From Chloracidobacterium sp. CP2_5A (GTDB lineage Bacteria > Acidobacteriota > Blastocatellia > Chloracidobacteriales > Chloracidobacteriaceae): a DNA stretch of 32,553 bases. Both the position numbers and the translations under genes were made by a program. Of the stretch, positions 24,333 through 31,603 are shown in pieces; within the stretch, counting starts at the first letter, position 1, and the number at the start of each line of letters is the position of its first letter. A model generated the notes under the pieces. It saw nothing but the letters and a program-made list of their open reading frames with translations, searched no databases and had not been told where the DNA came from. The stretch lies in contig NKPT01000040.1 in assembly GCA_002254845.1 (NCBI GenBank), positions 1 through 32,553 of the forward strand, given 5' to 3'.

Positions 24333-25949
24333 ATGAAACAGGCGCTTCACCTCCTGGCAGGCTTGGGCATCTGGTGTCTCCTCGGCGGCGCTGTCGCGCG
24401 CGCGCAGCAGCCGCCGCCCGCCCCGGCGTTTGAGCCGCGCATGCCCGTAAAGCGCTACTTTGACGACACTCGCGCGCTGCTGCCGCCCAAAAGCACGATT
24501 CGCATTCGGAATCCGCGCGGGAGCATCCGGGTGCGCATTGTCGCCCGACCGGACGTGGTCATCTCGGCGACGCGCCATGCCGCGCCTGGGCCGCCGGTCC
24601 GCGCCGAGGAAGTTATCCTTGAAGAGCTTCCCAATCAGCTCAACCTCGCGACTGATCCGCCGGAAACCGTCACCGGCGTGGACTTAGACGTCGCTGTGCC
24701 GGAAAGCGCGTACCTGCGCTTGTTCAGCGAAGTTGGAACGGTGCGCGTGGAAGGGCTGCCGGCCGGCCTGATCGCCACGGCTTATCAGGGCAACATTGAG
24801 CTGTGCCTGCCGCCCGACGCCGACGCCGACGTCGCTTGGACAAGCGTTCATGGCAGCGTCCGCGCTGAGCTGCCGCTCAAGCGCTTCGGGACGCCAGACG
24901 ACCGCTCGCTCCACGGGCAAGTGGGGCGCGGCGGGGCGATTCTGGTCGCGCAGGCGGATCGGGGCGACATTGTGGCGATGCCGCTCCCGCCGGAGGCTGA
25001 AAGCCGCGCGCGCCCGACATTGCAACGTCCGCCCGGCGCGGCGGCGGACGAGCCGTTTAGCGCGGCGGAAGGCAGCGATGTCGTGCTGGAGTCCACGCTG
25101 GTGATGCTCAACGCGGTGATTACGACGCCGAATGGAACGCCCATCCGCGGCTTGCAGCCCGCCGACTTCGTCGTGCTCGAAGATGGCGAGCCGCAGGAAG
25201 TGACCTATTTCGGGACGCTCGATACGCCGTTCAATCTGGTGCTGCTGCTCGACCTGAGCGGCAGCACGCGCGAAAAGCTCCAGGTGATTCGCCGGGCCGC
25301 GCTGGGCTTTTTGGGCGCGCTCCGCGCCGAAGACCGGATGGCTGTGGTGACATTCTCCGATACGGCCCGCTTGATTTGCCCGCTGACCAATGACCGGCGC
25401 AAGCTGCGGGAGCGCATTGACGACATTCGCCGTCCTGAAGGCGGAACGAATTTCTATGACGCGCTGGCAGGAACGATTAACTCCGTGCTGCGCGATGCGC
25501 GCGGCGAGCGGAACGCCGTGGTCATGGTCACGGATGGCATGGACAACGTCCTGCCGCCGGGCGGTCCCGACTACGGCTCGGTGACGACCTATGAGGAGCT
25601 GCGCGAGTTGGCGCAGGAGTGCGACGCGATGCTGCTGCCGATTTACCTTGACACGGAAGCGGAGGTCGTCGAGCGGCACGGCCCGCGCGCCCGCGCCGGC
25701 TATGCCATAGCGCGCAACCAGTTGCGCGAGTTGGCGACGCTGACCGGCGGACGATTGTTTTACGCCAAGACAGTCGAAGACCTGGAGGATTGCTATGCGG
25801 CGGTGGCGGCGGAGCTGCGCTCGGTCTACAGCCTTGGCTACTACCCGAAGGACGCTCGTCGGGACGGCCGCTTTCGGCGCATTCAGGTCAAGACGCGCCG
25901 CGAAGGGGCGGTGGCGCGGACGCGCCGTGGCTATGTGATGCCGAAGTAA
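24333..25949 (+). CDS. Exported VWA-domain protein (acidobacterial VWFA-related type) with N-terminal beta-rich domain
   Basis: A 538-residue secreted or periplasmic protein. Residues 1-24 are a signal peptide (LLAGLGIWCLLGGAVARAQ, cleavage near ARA-QQ). Residues 50-215 are beta-rich with regular short strands (IRIRNPRGSIRVRI, TVRVEGLPAGLIATAYQGNI, ILVAQADRGDIVAMPL), resembling the DUF4097/adhesin-like fold. Residues 245-300 carry the VMLNAVITTPNGTPIRGLQPADFVVLEDG segment typical of acidobacterial VWFA-related proteins. Residues 300-500 are the VWA domain, with a complete MIDAS: D307-LS309-GS311, T372 and D401 (VTDGMDN). It ends the mla-purC gene run, with a perfect hairpin after its stop. 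The ligand is unknown, and the fusion with the N-terminal beta domain is worth noting. Confidence 0.87.
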   Translation: MKQALHLLAGLGIWCLLGGAVARAQQPPPAPAFEPRMPVKRYFDDTRALLPPKSTIRIRNPRGSIRVRIVARPDVVISATRHAAPGPPVRAEEVILEELPNQLNLATDPPETVTGVDLDVAVPESAYLRLFSEVGTVRVEGLPAGLIATAYQGNIELCLPPDADADVAWTSVHGSVRAELPLKRFGTPDDRSLHGQVGRGGAILVAQADRGDIVAMPLPPEAESRARPTLQRPPGAAADEPFSAAEGSDVVLESTLVMLNAVITTPNGTPIRGLQPADFVVLEDGEPQEVTYFGTLDTPFNLVLLLDLSGSTREKLQVIRRAALGFLGALRAEDRMAVVTFSDTARLICPLTNDRRKLRERIDDIRRPEGGTNFYDALAGTINSVLRDARGERNAVVMVTDGMDNVLPPGGPDYGSVTTYEELRELAQECDAMLLPIYLDTEAEVVERHGPRARAGYAIARNQLRELATLTGGRLFYAKTVEDLEDCYAAVAAELRSVYSLGYYPKDARRDGRFRRIQVKTRREGAVARTRRGYVMPK

Positions 25950-25957
25950 CGCGCCGC

Positions 25958-25982
25958 TTCCTTTCGGTCAGGGATGCCGAAA
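25958..25982. terminator. Hairpin after the VWA gene
   Basis: A perfect 8-bp stem CCTTTCGG/CCGAAAGG (25958-25965 and 25975-25982) with a 9-nt loop lies 8 nt after the VWA stop, in the convergent gap before the minus-strand regulator gene. It has no U-run on either side, so it is either a weak or Rho-assisted terminator or an mRNA 3' stabiliser. Confidence 0.45.
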
Positions 25983-26148
25983 GGCGCCAGGCATTATCGT
26001 CTCTCCTTTCCCTGCTGTTGTCGCTTGATGATGCGCGAGCCGGGTTCGCCCGCTCCCATCGAGTCGTGGCGATAGCGTCGCTTAGATTGGCAGCTTCGCT
26101 AAATTCGCAAGTCGCTGCGCTGACTTGGAAAGCTCGCTAAAGCGCCGC

Positions 26149-27111
26149 CTATCGCGGGCGCATAAGCTCATCCCGACAGTTGGAGCAAATCCCATGGGTG
26201 AATTGATAGCCGCACAGATGCTCGAAATAGGTCTCGAAACGCTTGGTGACGACGCGCCCCTGCGCATCGCGCTCCATGATGTCGCGGCAATAGGCGCAGA
26301 CGCGAATATATTCCGGCAATGCCCCCTGCGGCGTCGGCTGGACGCGGTGCAGCAACACGACCGCGTCAACCGCTGTCTCCTCGGCGGCGCTGGATAAGCT
26401 GGCGCCCGCGAACGGAATGATTTCCACATTCGCGAGAATGCGCGCTCCAGCGCTGGTCTGGCACCAGACCTTCTCAATGCTGACCTCTTGCCCGCAGGCC
26501 ACGCACTGCGCGATCGGGTCAATCGCCTCGCCGGCCTCGGTGATAAAGACCAAAACATTGGCGAGATGGGGCAGGACCTTGACGCCAGGCTCGCAGCCGG
26601 TCAGCGCCATTGCGGATTGGTTGAGAAAGACGAGCCGCTGGTCGGCGTCCACCGCAAAAACGGCGTCTTCAAGCTTAGCCAGCAGGGAGGCGTAATACCG
26701 CTCCTTCCGCCGGTAGGCGCGCTCCGTTGTATCCCTCTGAAGGGCGATGCTAATCGCCGACTGAAACGCCGCGTCGTTGATCGGCTTAGACACGTAACCG
26801 GCAGGCTGGGTGGCTAAGAGGCGCTCCAGGGTTTCCTGGTCAGTTTTGGCAGTCAGATAGACAACGGGCAGGCCAAAGCGCGTCCAAATCTGCTCCCCAG
26901 CCGCGACGCCGTCCAGGTCTCCCGCCAGGCGAACATCCATCAGCACGAGATCGGGGGACATCGCCCCGGCCAGTTCCACCGCTTCTTCGCCGCGCCCCGT
27001 GACGCCGACGACCAGGTAGCCCAGTCGCTCAAGCCGCAGCCGCAGCCCCTCGGCGACAATGACTTCATCCTCAACAATCAGAATGCGCTTCTTGTCTGAG
27101 AACATAGCCAT
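26149..27111 (-). CDS. Response regulator with PAS domain and Cys4 tail
   Basis: A 320-residue cytoplasmic signalling protein. Residues 7-122 are a receiver domain with the acidic pair E14/D15, phospho-acceptor D59 (VLMDVRL), T87 (LTA) and K109 (SKP). Residues 138-257 read as a PAS sensor domain (ASLLAKLEDAVFAVDADQRLVFLN), with extra cysteines at 203, 206 and 217. Residues 265-320 carry C272-AY-C275 and H306-GI-C309-SN-C312, the HGICxxC zinc-binding-like tail that is widespread in PAS/receiver proteins. There is no DNA-binding or enzymatic output domain. It lies 51 nt downstream of the histidine kinase gene, so they form a probable cognate pair. ATG at 27111 is used; a second at 27105 is equally possible. 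Confidence 0.9.
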   Translation of the reverse strand: MAMFSDKKRILIVEDEVIVAEGLRLRLERLGYLVVGVTGRGEEAVELAGAMSPDLVLMDVRLAGDLDGVAAGEQIWTRFGLPVVYLTAKTDQETLERLLATQPAGYVSKPINDAAFQSAISIALQRDTTERAYRRKERYYASLLAKLEDAVFAVDADQRLVFLNQSAMALTGCEPGVKVLPHLANVLVFITEAGEAIDPIAQCVACGQEVSIEKVWCQTSAGARILANVEIIPFAGASLSSAAEETAVDAVVLLHRVQPTPQGALPEYIRVCAYCRDIMERDAQGRVVTKRFETYFEHLCGYQFTHGICSNCRDELMRPR

Positions 27112-27162
27112 CTTGAAACTCGACTTGAAACGCGCCGCGCCGAAAAGCCAAAGCGTCCCGCA

Positions 27163-28560
27163 TCATTGTTTGAACTTCCTGAAGGGAAACGACACGGCCG
27201 CGCGGAAGCGGCCGGGTTGTACGTCAAAACTAATTTCTCCATCAATCTGGCGGGCGAGCAAGCGCGCCAGATTGAGTCCGAGGCGCTTCCTGTTGGCCAG
27301 CCGCATCGCAAGGTCGGGTGGATGGCGAACGCCGTCGTCAATGACTTCCAGGGTGACAACGCCGGCCGATTGATGGAGCTGGACGACCAAGTTTTGCGCG
27401 CCCGCCGCGACGCCGTGCCTGAAGCTATTGGTGATCAACTTATGGGCAATGAGCGCGACCGGTACGGCCTGGTTGAGCGAAATTGTCAAAGGGGCGGTAA
27501 CAAGCCTCACGTTCAGAGGAGCGCCGGCGAAGACAAGCTGGATGGACTCAACCAACAAGCGCGCCAAGCTGTCAAGTGAAACGCGACTGAAATCGCTTTG
27601 CTGACAAAGCTGCTCATGAATGAGCGCTATGGCCAGGATGCGCGCCCGGGCGTCGCCGAGGAGCTCCTCCAACGGATAGTTGTCGCGCCCCGCTGCATGC
27701 AGCTCAAGCAGGCTGATAACCGTTTGCAAGTTGTTCTTGACCCGATGGTGGATTTCTTGCAGAAGGATTTGCCGCTCTTCGAGCGCCCGCCTGAGAGTCG
27801 CCACCAGATTTCTTTCCTTCGTGACATCCCGCTGAATGCCCACCCAATAGCCCGCTTTTCCGGAAGAGTTAGTGATCAGCGAAAGGCTCAGGTCAACGAT
27901 GAGCTCCTGGCCGTCCTTGCGGTAGTTGACCAGCTCAACCCGCGTTGGCTCCCGCCGCTCCAGCGCCACGCGGAGCTTGTCGAGCTGGTCGCGCTGCGCG
28001 CGCGGCCCCTGCAGGATGCGCGGCGTCTGCTCGATGACCTCGCTGCGCGAGTAGCCGGTCGCCCGCTCAAGCATTTCATTAGCGTAGATGATGCGCGGGC
28101 CGGCGGCCGCCGCGTCAATCGGACAGGCTTCCATCACGAGCGCCATGTCGTGCAGTTGGGACAGAATGAGCTCCAGACACTGCAGAAACCCCTGCTCGCG
28201 CTTTTGCGCCGTGATGTTCTGCCCCAAGGCCAGCGTGCCGATCACGCGCCCGTCGGCATCCCAAACGGGTTGGTGGCAAACCTCCCAGATTTCAGCCGTT
28301 TCGCCGAAGCACAGGGTGTAGCGCGCCTTGACCGGCTCTCCGGCGGCGGCGCGCCGCCGGTCTTCGGCGACCTGCGTCCGTAAGTCGGGGTCGTTTAGCG
28401 AGTCGGCGGTCAGCTCGCCGAGCTGCGGGCGACGACCTGCCAGGCGCTCGTATAGCTTGGCGTAAGTCTCGTTGAAAAACCGTAGTCGCAGGTCGGCGGC
28501 GTGATAACACAACGCGCCGGGGACGATTTGCGCGATAGCTGTTAGGAGCGGCTCGATCAT
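27163..28560 (-). CDS. PAS-PAS histidine kinase (HisKA_2 type) with atypical N-box
   Basis: A 465-residue soluble sensor kinase without membrane segments. Residues 1-115 and 140-248 are PAS domains; the second ends in VGIQRDVTKERN. Residues 265-345 are the HisKA_2 dimerisation region, with E-I-H271-H272-RVKNNLQ, where H272 is the probable phosphorylation site. The HATPase domain follows. The G1-like box V-I-D408-D-G410 and G2-like GLNLARLL are intact, but the N-box reads H-K374-LITN378, where the family normally has NE: the catalytic Glu is Lys (codon AAG at 27439-27441). The kinase may be slow, or rely on a different base. It overlaps nothing, and the response regulator follows 51 nt later. 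Confidence 0.92.
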   Translation of the reverse strand: MIEPLLTAIAQIVPGALCYHAADLRLRFFNETYAKLYERLAGRRPQLGELTADSLNDPDLRTQVAEDRRRAAAGEPVKARYTLCFGETAEIWEVCHQPVWDADGRVIGTLALGQNITAQKREQGFLQCLELILSQLHDMALVMEACPIDAAAAGPRIIYANEMLERATGYSRSEVIEQTPRILQGPRAQRDQLDKLRVALERREPTRVELVNYRKDGQELIVDLSLSLITNSSGKAGYWVGIQRDVTKERNLVATLRRALEERQILLQEIHHRVKNNLQTVISLLELHAAGRDNYPLEELLGDARARILAIALIHEQLCQQSDFSRVSLDSLARLLVESIQLVFAGAPLNVRLVTAPLTISLNQAVPVALIAHKLITNSFRHGVAAGAQNLVVQLHQSAGVVTLEVIDDGVRHPPDLAMRLANRKRLGLNLARLLARQIDGEISFDVQPGRFRAAVSFPFRKFKQ

Positions 28561-28650
28561 AGTCGCCCTCTGCGTCGAGGTCGTCGGGAAAGGGCTGGCG
28601 CTCTACATTGCGGATTTCACATATTCGCGCCCGCAAGCTGGGCTGGGAGA

Positions 28651-31155
28651 TCACAAATTACGGATACGGTTGCCAGATGCCTGATCTTGCTGCGCGCCGA
28701 AGGTGCCTAGCCCGCGCAGGGCGAAGCTAAAGGTCAGCCGGCCGGCGCTGGCGACGCCCAAGTTGACGCTCGCATAATTGACCTGCACTGTCGCGCAGCG
28801 AAAAGCGTAACCAAGCGAAAACGAGGTAAAAATTAGCCCCTTTCGTTGGAGTCGGCTGGTGGCTGGATTAGGGGATCGGGAGAAATCATAGGCCACGGCA
28901 GCGCTTCCGAATACCCCCCGCGTTGGGTCGCCCAGCGCCACATTCGTAAATGACTGACTGCCGGTGAATGTCCCCGGCTCGGGCTGCCCGTCAGCCAAGC
29001 GGCGGGGCTGGCTGTAGTACCAGGTCTGACTCAGTTGAAAGCGTCGCCGATAGATTCCCCCGGTAAAGCCAAAGCTCCGCACGCCGCCCAGCGATGGGTC
29101 GAAGTCAATGCGCGCGTCAGCCGCGAATGACTGTTGCGGCGTGAGGCGCAGCTTGACGTTGATGGGCGAGAAGCGCCGCCCAATGCCGCCATAGGCGAAG
29201 CCGCTAAAGGTCAACAAAGGCGCAATCTGATTGCGCTGCCCCGGCGTGAGCGCGCCGCCAAATGTCGGGTCGAAAAAGTATTTCTGACTGATGGTGAGGC
29301 TCAGCGCCTCGCGGGCCTGGCGCGTTTGCCCAGTCTCGTCCCGAACAGGCGTCAGGAGGCGGTTGACGACGGAGTATTCGAGCTCATTTGTGTTGGCGAA
29401 GACATCCAGCGCGTCAAAGCGCAGGATGCGCGGAAAGTCGTCAATGCCGGCGACGCGCCGGTAAATGACGGATGACTCGATAATGTGCTTGAAGCGCGGC
29501 GATCCATCCTTGGCGTGAAAAGCTCGTCCCAGCGCCGGCGGTCTGACTTCGAGCGAGAAGTCCGCAAAGCGCCGGAACAGGGATTCGCCAGCCGTTCCCA
29601 GCCGCGCGCCGATGGGCAAAACGGTTGGCGGCGGCGCAAGGCCAAACGCCAGCGGCGGGCGCGGCGTGAGCGTCGTTTCCGGGTCGAAGGTTGCGCCATA
29701 GTAGGTCGCCCGGAAGCCGAGCATTGGCGTGACGCTCCATCCGCCAAAGTCGCGCAGCCGCGCCGTCAGGCGCGGCGCGGCGTCGAGGCGCTGCACGAAC
29801 TCTGGCGTCGCAAAGGTTTGCTGACTCGCGTCGGCGCGCGTTTCCGTCCGCCGCAGCCCAGCCAGGCTGGCTTCGCCGCCGGCGTACCACGTCGCTCCGG
29901 CAAAGCGCCCCAACCGCGTCGGCAGCCAGTCAAAGTTGAGCGACGGGCTTTTGCGAATGGAGAATTCCACCAGCGTTGAGCCGAGCTCGCCCTGCGGAAT
30001 GTTGACCCGCGTCGTCCGGTTTTCATACAGGGCGCGGAAGTCAAAGGTTGGCGTTTGCTTTGTCAAATGCAGGATGATCTTCGATTCGGGGTTGAAGGCA
30101 TCCTCGATCGTGTTGCCGAAAATGGCTCGAAAGTCGAAGCTGGACGTGTAGTTGATGTCGGCCGCGCCGACAAAGCCATTGGCGAAGCGGTTGATCGCCT
30201 TGGCGAAAAAGAGCGTTCCGCTCTGATTGACGCCTGGCTGGCCGAACAATCGGTCGGCCACGCTGTAGGAGCCGAGCCGGAGGTACGAATCCTCCGCCAG
30301 CGCCACGCGCAGCGTCGCGCCGAAGCCTAGTCCCCGCGCGCTGTAAATGTCGCCCTGCACGGTCAGGTCGGCGCTGTCGCCCAAAGTTTGGTAATACCCG
30401 ACGCCGAGGACTCGCCCCTGCAGCGTGTTGTTGCCGGTGGTTGGCGGCAGGAAGCCGGACTTCCGCTCGCGCCGGTCAAGTGGCAAGGCGATGTAGGGCA
30501 ACGGCACGATGGGCGCGCCCTTGACGCGAAAAGCCGCATTGCGCGCCGAAGCGTAATCGTTGACGCGAATGCGCGCTTGCCGGGCCGTCACCGTCCAGAG
30601 CGGCACGGCGTCCTCGCAACAGGAGGTAAGCTTGGCGTCATAGAGAATGTAGGTGTCGCGCGCGACGCGCTCCACCCGCGCCGCGGCGAATTCCAGTAGT
30701 CCGCCGTCGGCGGTTTGGTCGGTGTAGCCCGTCACGTCGTAAAAAACGCCGGTTTTCCGGCGGATGTCGAGTTCGGCGCGACGGGCCGTCAGGCGCTGGT
30801 TAGGCTGCGGATCATAGATGACGTTGCCTTCGGCGCGGGCTGCGCCGCTTTTTTCATCATAAGCGACGTGGTCAGCCTGGAGGCGCGCGCCGTCATACTC
30901 GATGACCACATAGCCGTCGGCGTAAAGCGTATCCCCCGCTCGCCGCTGTTCATCGGCGTCAATCTGGACGGCAGCGCCAGGACGGGTCTGTCCAGGCGGC
31001 GGCGACTGAGGCGCGGAGGGCGCGCCGGGCGGCCCGACAACAATCGCCGCCGTCCTGGGCGGTGGCGGGAGCGTCGGAATGTTCTGCGCAGTAACCGGAA
31101 TGGCGCAGTTGACCAAGAACAGGCAAGCCCGACCAACAAAGCGAAGAAATGACAT
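28651..31155 (-). CDS. lptD: LPS-assembly protein LptD (OstA)
   Basis: An 834-residue outer-membrane protein that, with LptE, inserts lipopolysaccharide into the outer leaflet. The signal peptide is residues 1-23 (CLFLVNCAIPVTAQ). A Pro-rich stretch (28-60) follows, then the periplasmic OstA beta-jellyroll (66 to about 190), with YADGYVVIEYDGARLQADHV. The barrel entrance has the family motif VKGAPIVPLPYIALPLDRR and KSGFLPP at about 211-238, and barrel sequence continues to the end. Cysteines C179-C180 lie before the barrel and a lone C787 lies near the C-terminus, so the disulfide layout differs from the E. coli one (C31, C173, C724, C725). The start at 31155 is chosen because it gives the signal peptide directly; the frame runs up to 31407 but has only Arg-rich sequence there. 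The histidine kinase gene lies 90 nt downstream. Confidence 0.92.
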   Translation of the reverse strand: MSFLRFVGRACLFLVNCAIPVTAQNIPTLPPPPRTAAIVVGPPGAPSAPQSPPPGQTRPGAAVQIDADEQRRAGDTLYADGYVVIEYDGARLQADHVAYDEKSGAARAEGNVIYDPQPNQRLTARRAELDIRRKTGVFYDVTGYTDQTADGGLLEFAAARVERVARDTYILYDAKLTSCCEDAVPLWTVTARQARIRVNDYASARNAAFRVKGAPIVPLPYIALPLDRRERKSGFLPPTTGNNTLQGRVLGVGYYQTLGDSADLTVQGDIYSARGLGFGATLRVALAEDSYLRLGSYSVADRLFGQPGVNQSGTLFFAKAINRFANGFVGAADINYTSSFDFRAIFGNTIEDAFNPESKIILHLTKQTPTFDFRALYENRTTRVNIPQGELGSTLVEFSIRKSPSLNFDWLPTRLGRFAGATWYAGGEASLAGLRRTETRADASQQTFATPEFVQRLDAAPRLTARLRDFGGWSVTPMLGFRATYYGATFDPETTLTPRPPLAFGLAPPPTVLPIGARLGTAGESLFRRFADFSLEVRPPALGRAFHAKDGSPRFKHIIESSVIYRRVAGIDDFPRILRFDALDVFANTNELEYSVVNRLLTPVRDETGQTRQAREALSLTISQKYFFDPTFGGALTPGQRNQIAPLLTFSGFAYGGIGRRFSPINVKLRLTPQQSFAADARIDFDPSLGGVRSFGFTGGIYRRRFQLSQTWYYSQPRRLADGQPEPGTFTGSQSFTNVALGDPTRGVFGSAAVAYDFSRSPNPATSRLQRKGLIFTSFSLGYAFRCATVQVNYASVNLGVASAGRLTFSFALRGLGTFGAQQDQASGNRIRNL

Positions 31156-31603
31156 GGCGTCGGTCGCACAGACGTCAAGGTGCGGCGACTCTATACCAAA
31201 GCGGCGCGAAGTTTGAAGGGCGAAGCTCGCTTGAGCTGGTTCGCCCCGGGCGCGGCGGCGCGGCGGGCGTCGGCGGGGAAAGCGTCTTGTCAACCTGAAC
31301 TCAATTGCCTGCAGTCGCCGAAGACGGCGGACCTCCCAAGCGAGGCCGCGCGACGCGCTTCCGCGTCTGGCTCGTTCGCCATTTCCGCTTCCAGACTTGC
31401 AATGCATATTTGCAAAATAGACAAGACCATGTTTTAGTGAGGAAGATTACAAAAAAGCCGCTTTCCAAGAGTTGGGCTTCTGCCGCCTGGCGGTCGCTTG
31501 ACCTTCAACAGGGGATACAGCCTTTGCTGGGTTTTTTAGCCTCAACACGCCTGTCCAGAAAAGTTGGAAGGCAGGCTATCTATCCTTCTCCAGGAGTTTC
31601 AGG
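31156..31603. other. Divergent intergenic region between lptD and the S8-type protease gene
   Basis: 448 bases with no convincing gene; the frames on both strands here are Arg/Ala-rich or short. The only AT-rich patch is 31397-31437. It holds two TTGCAA copies, at 31397-31402 and 31410-31415, separated by 7 nt, so forming a 19-bp inverted repeat around TGCATAT. It is a candidate operator or promoter zone for the plus-strand gene, but no clear -10 box was identified. Confidence 0.45.

Noticed and set aside
24684-25679. Minus-strand open frame (331 residues) inside the VWA gene
   Set aside because: It has no recognisable domain, is His/Arg/Gln-rich as expected of a shadow, and the plus-strand VWA gene has an intact MIDAS.
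27815-28141. Second PAS domain of the histidine kinase as a photosensing LOV domain
   Set aside because: It has a LOV-like ILQGP stretch, but the flavin-binding cysteine of the GxNCRFLQ motif is absent (QTPRILQG), so a light-sensing role is not supported.
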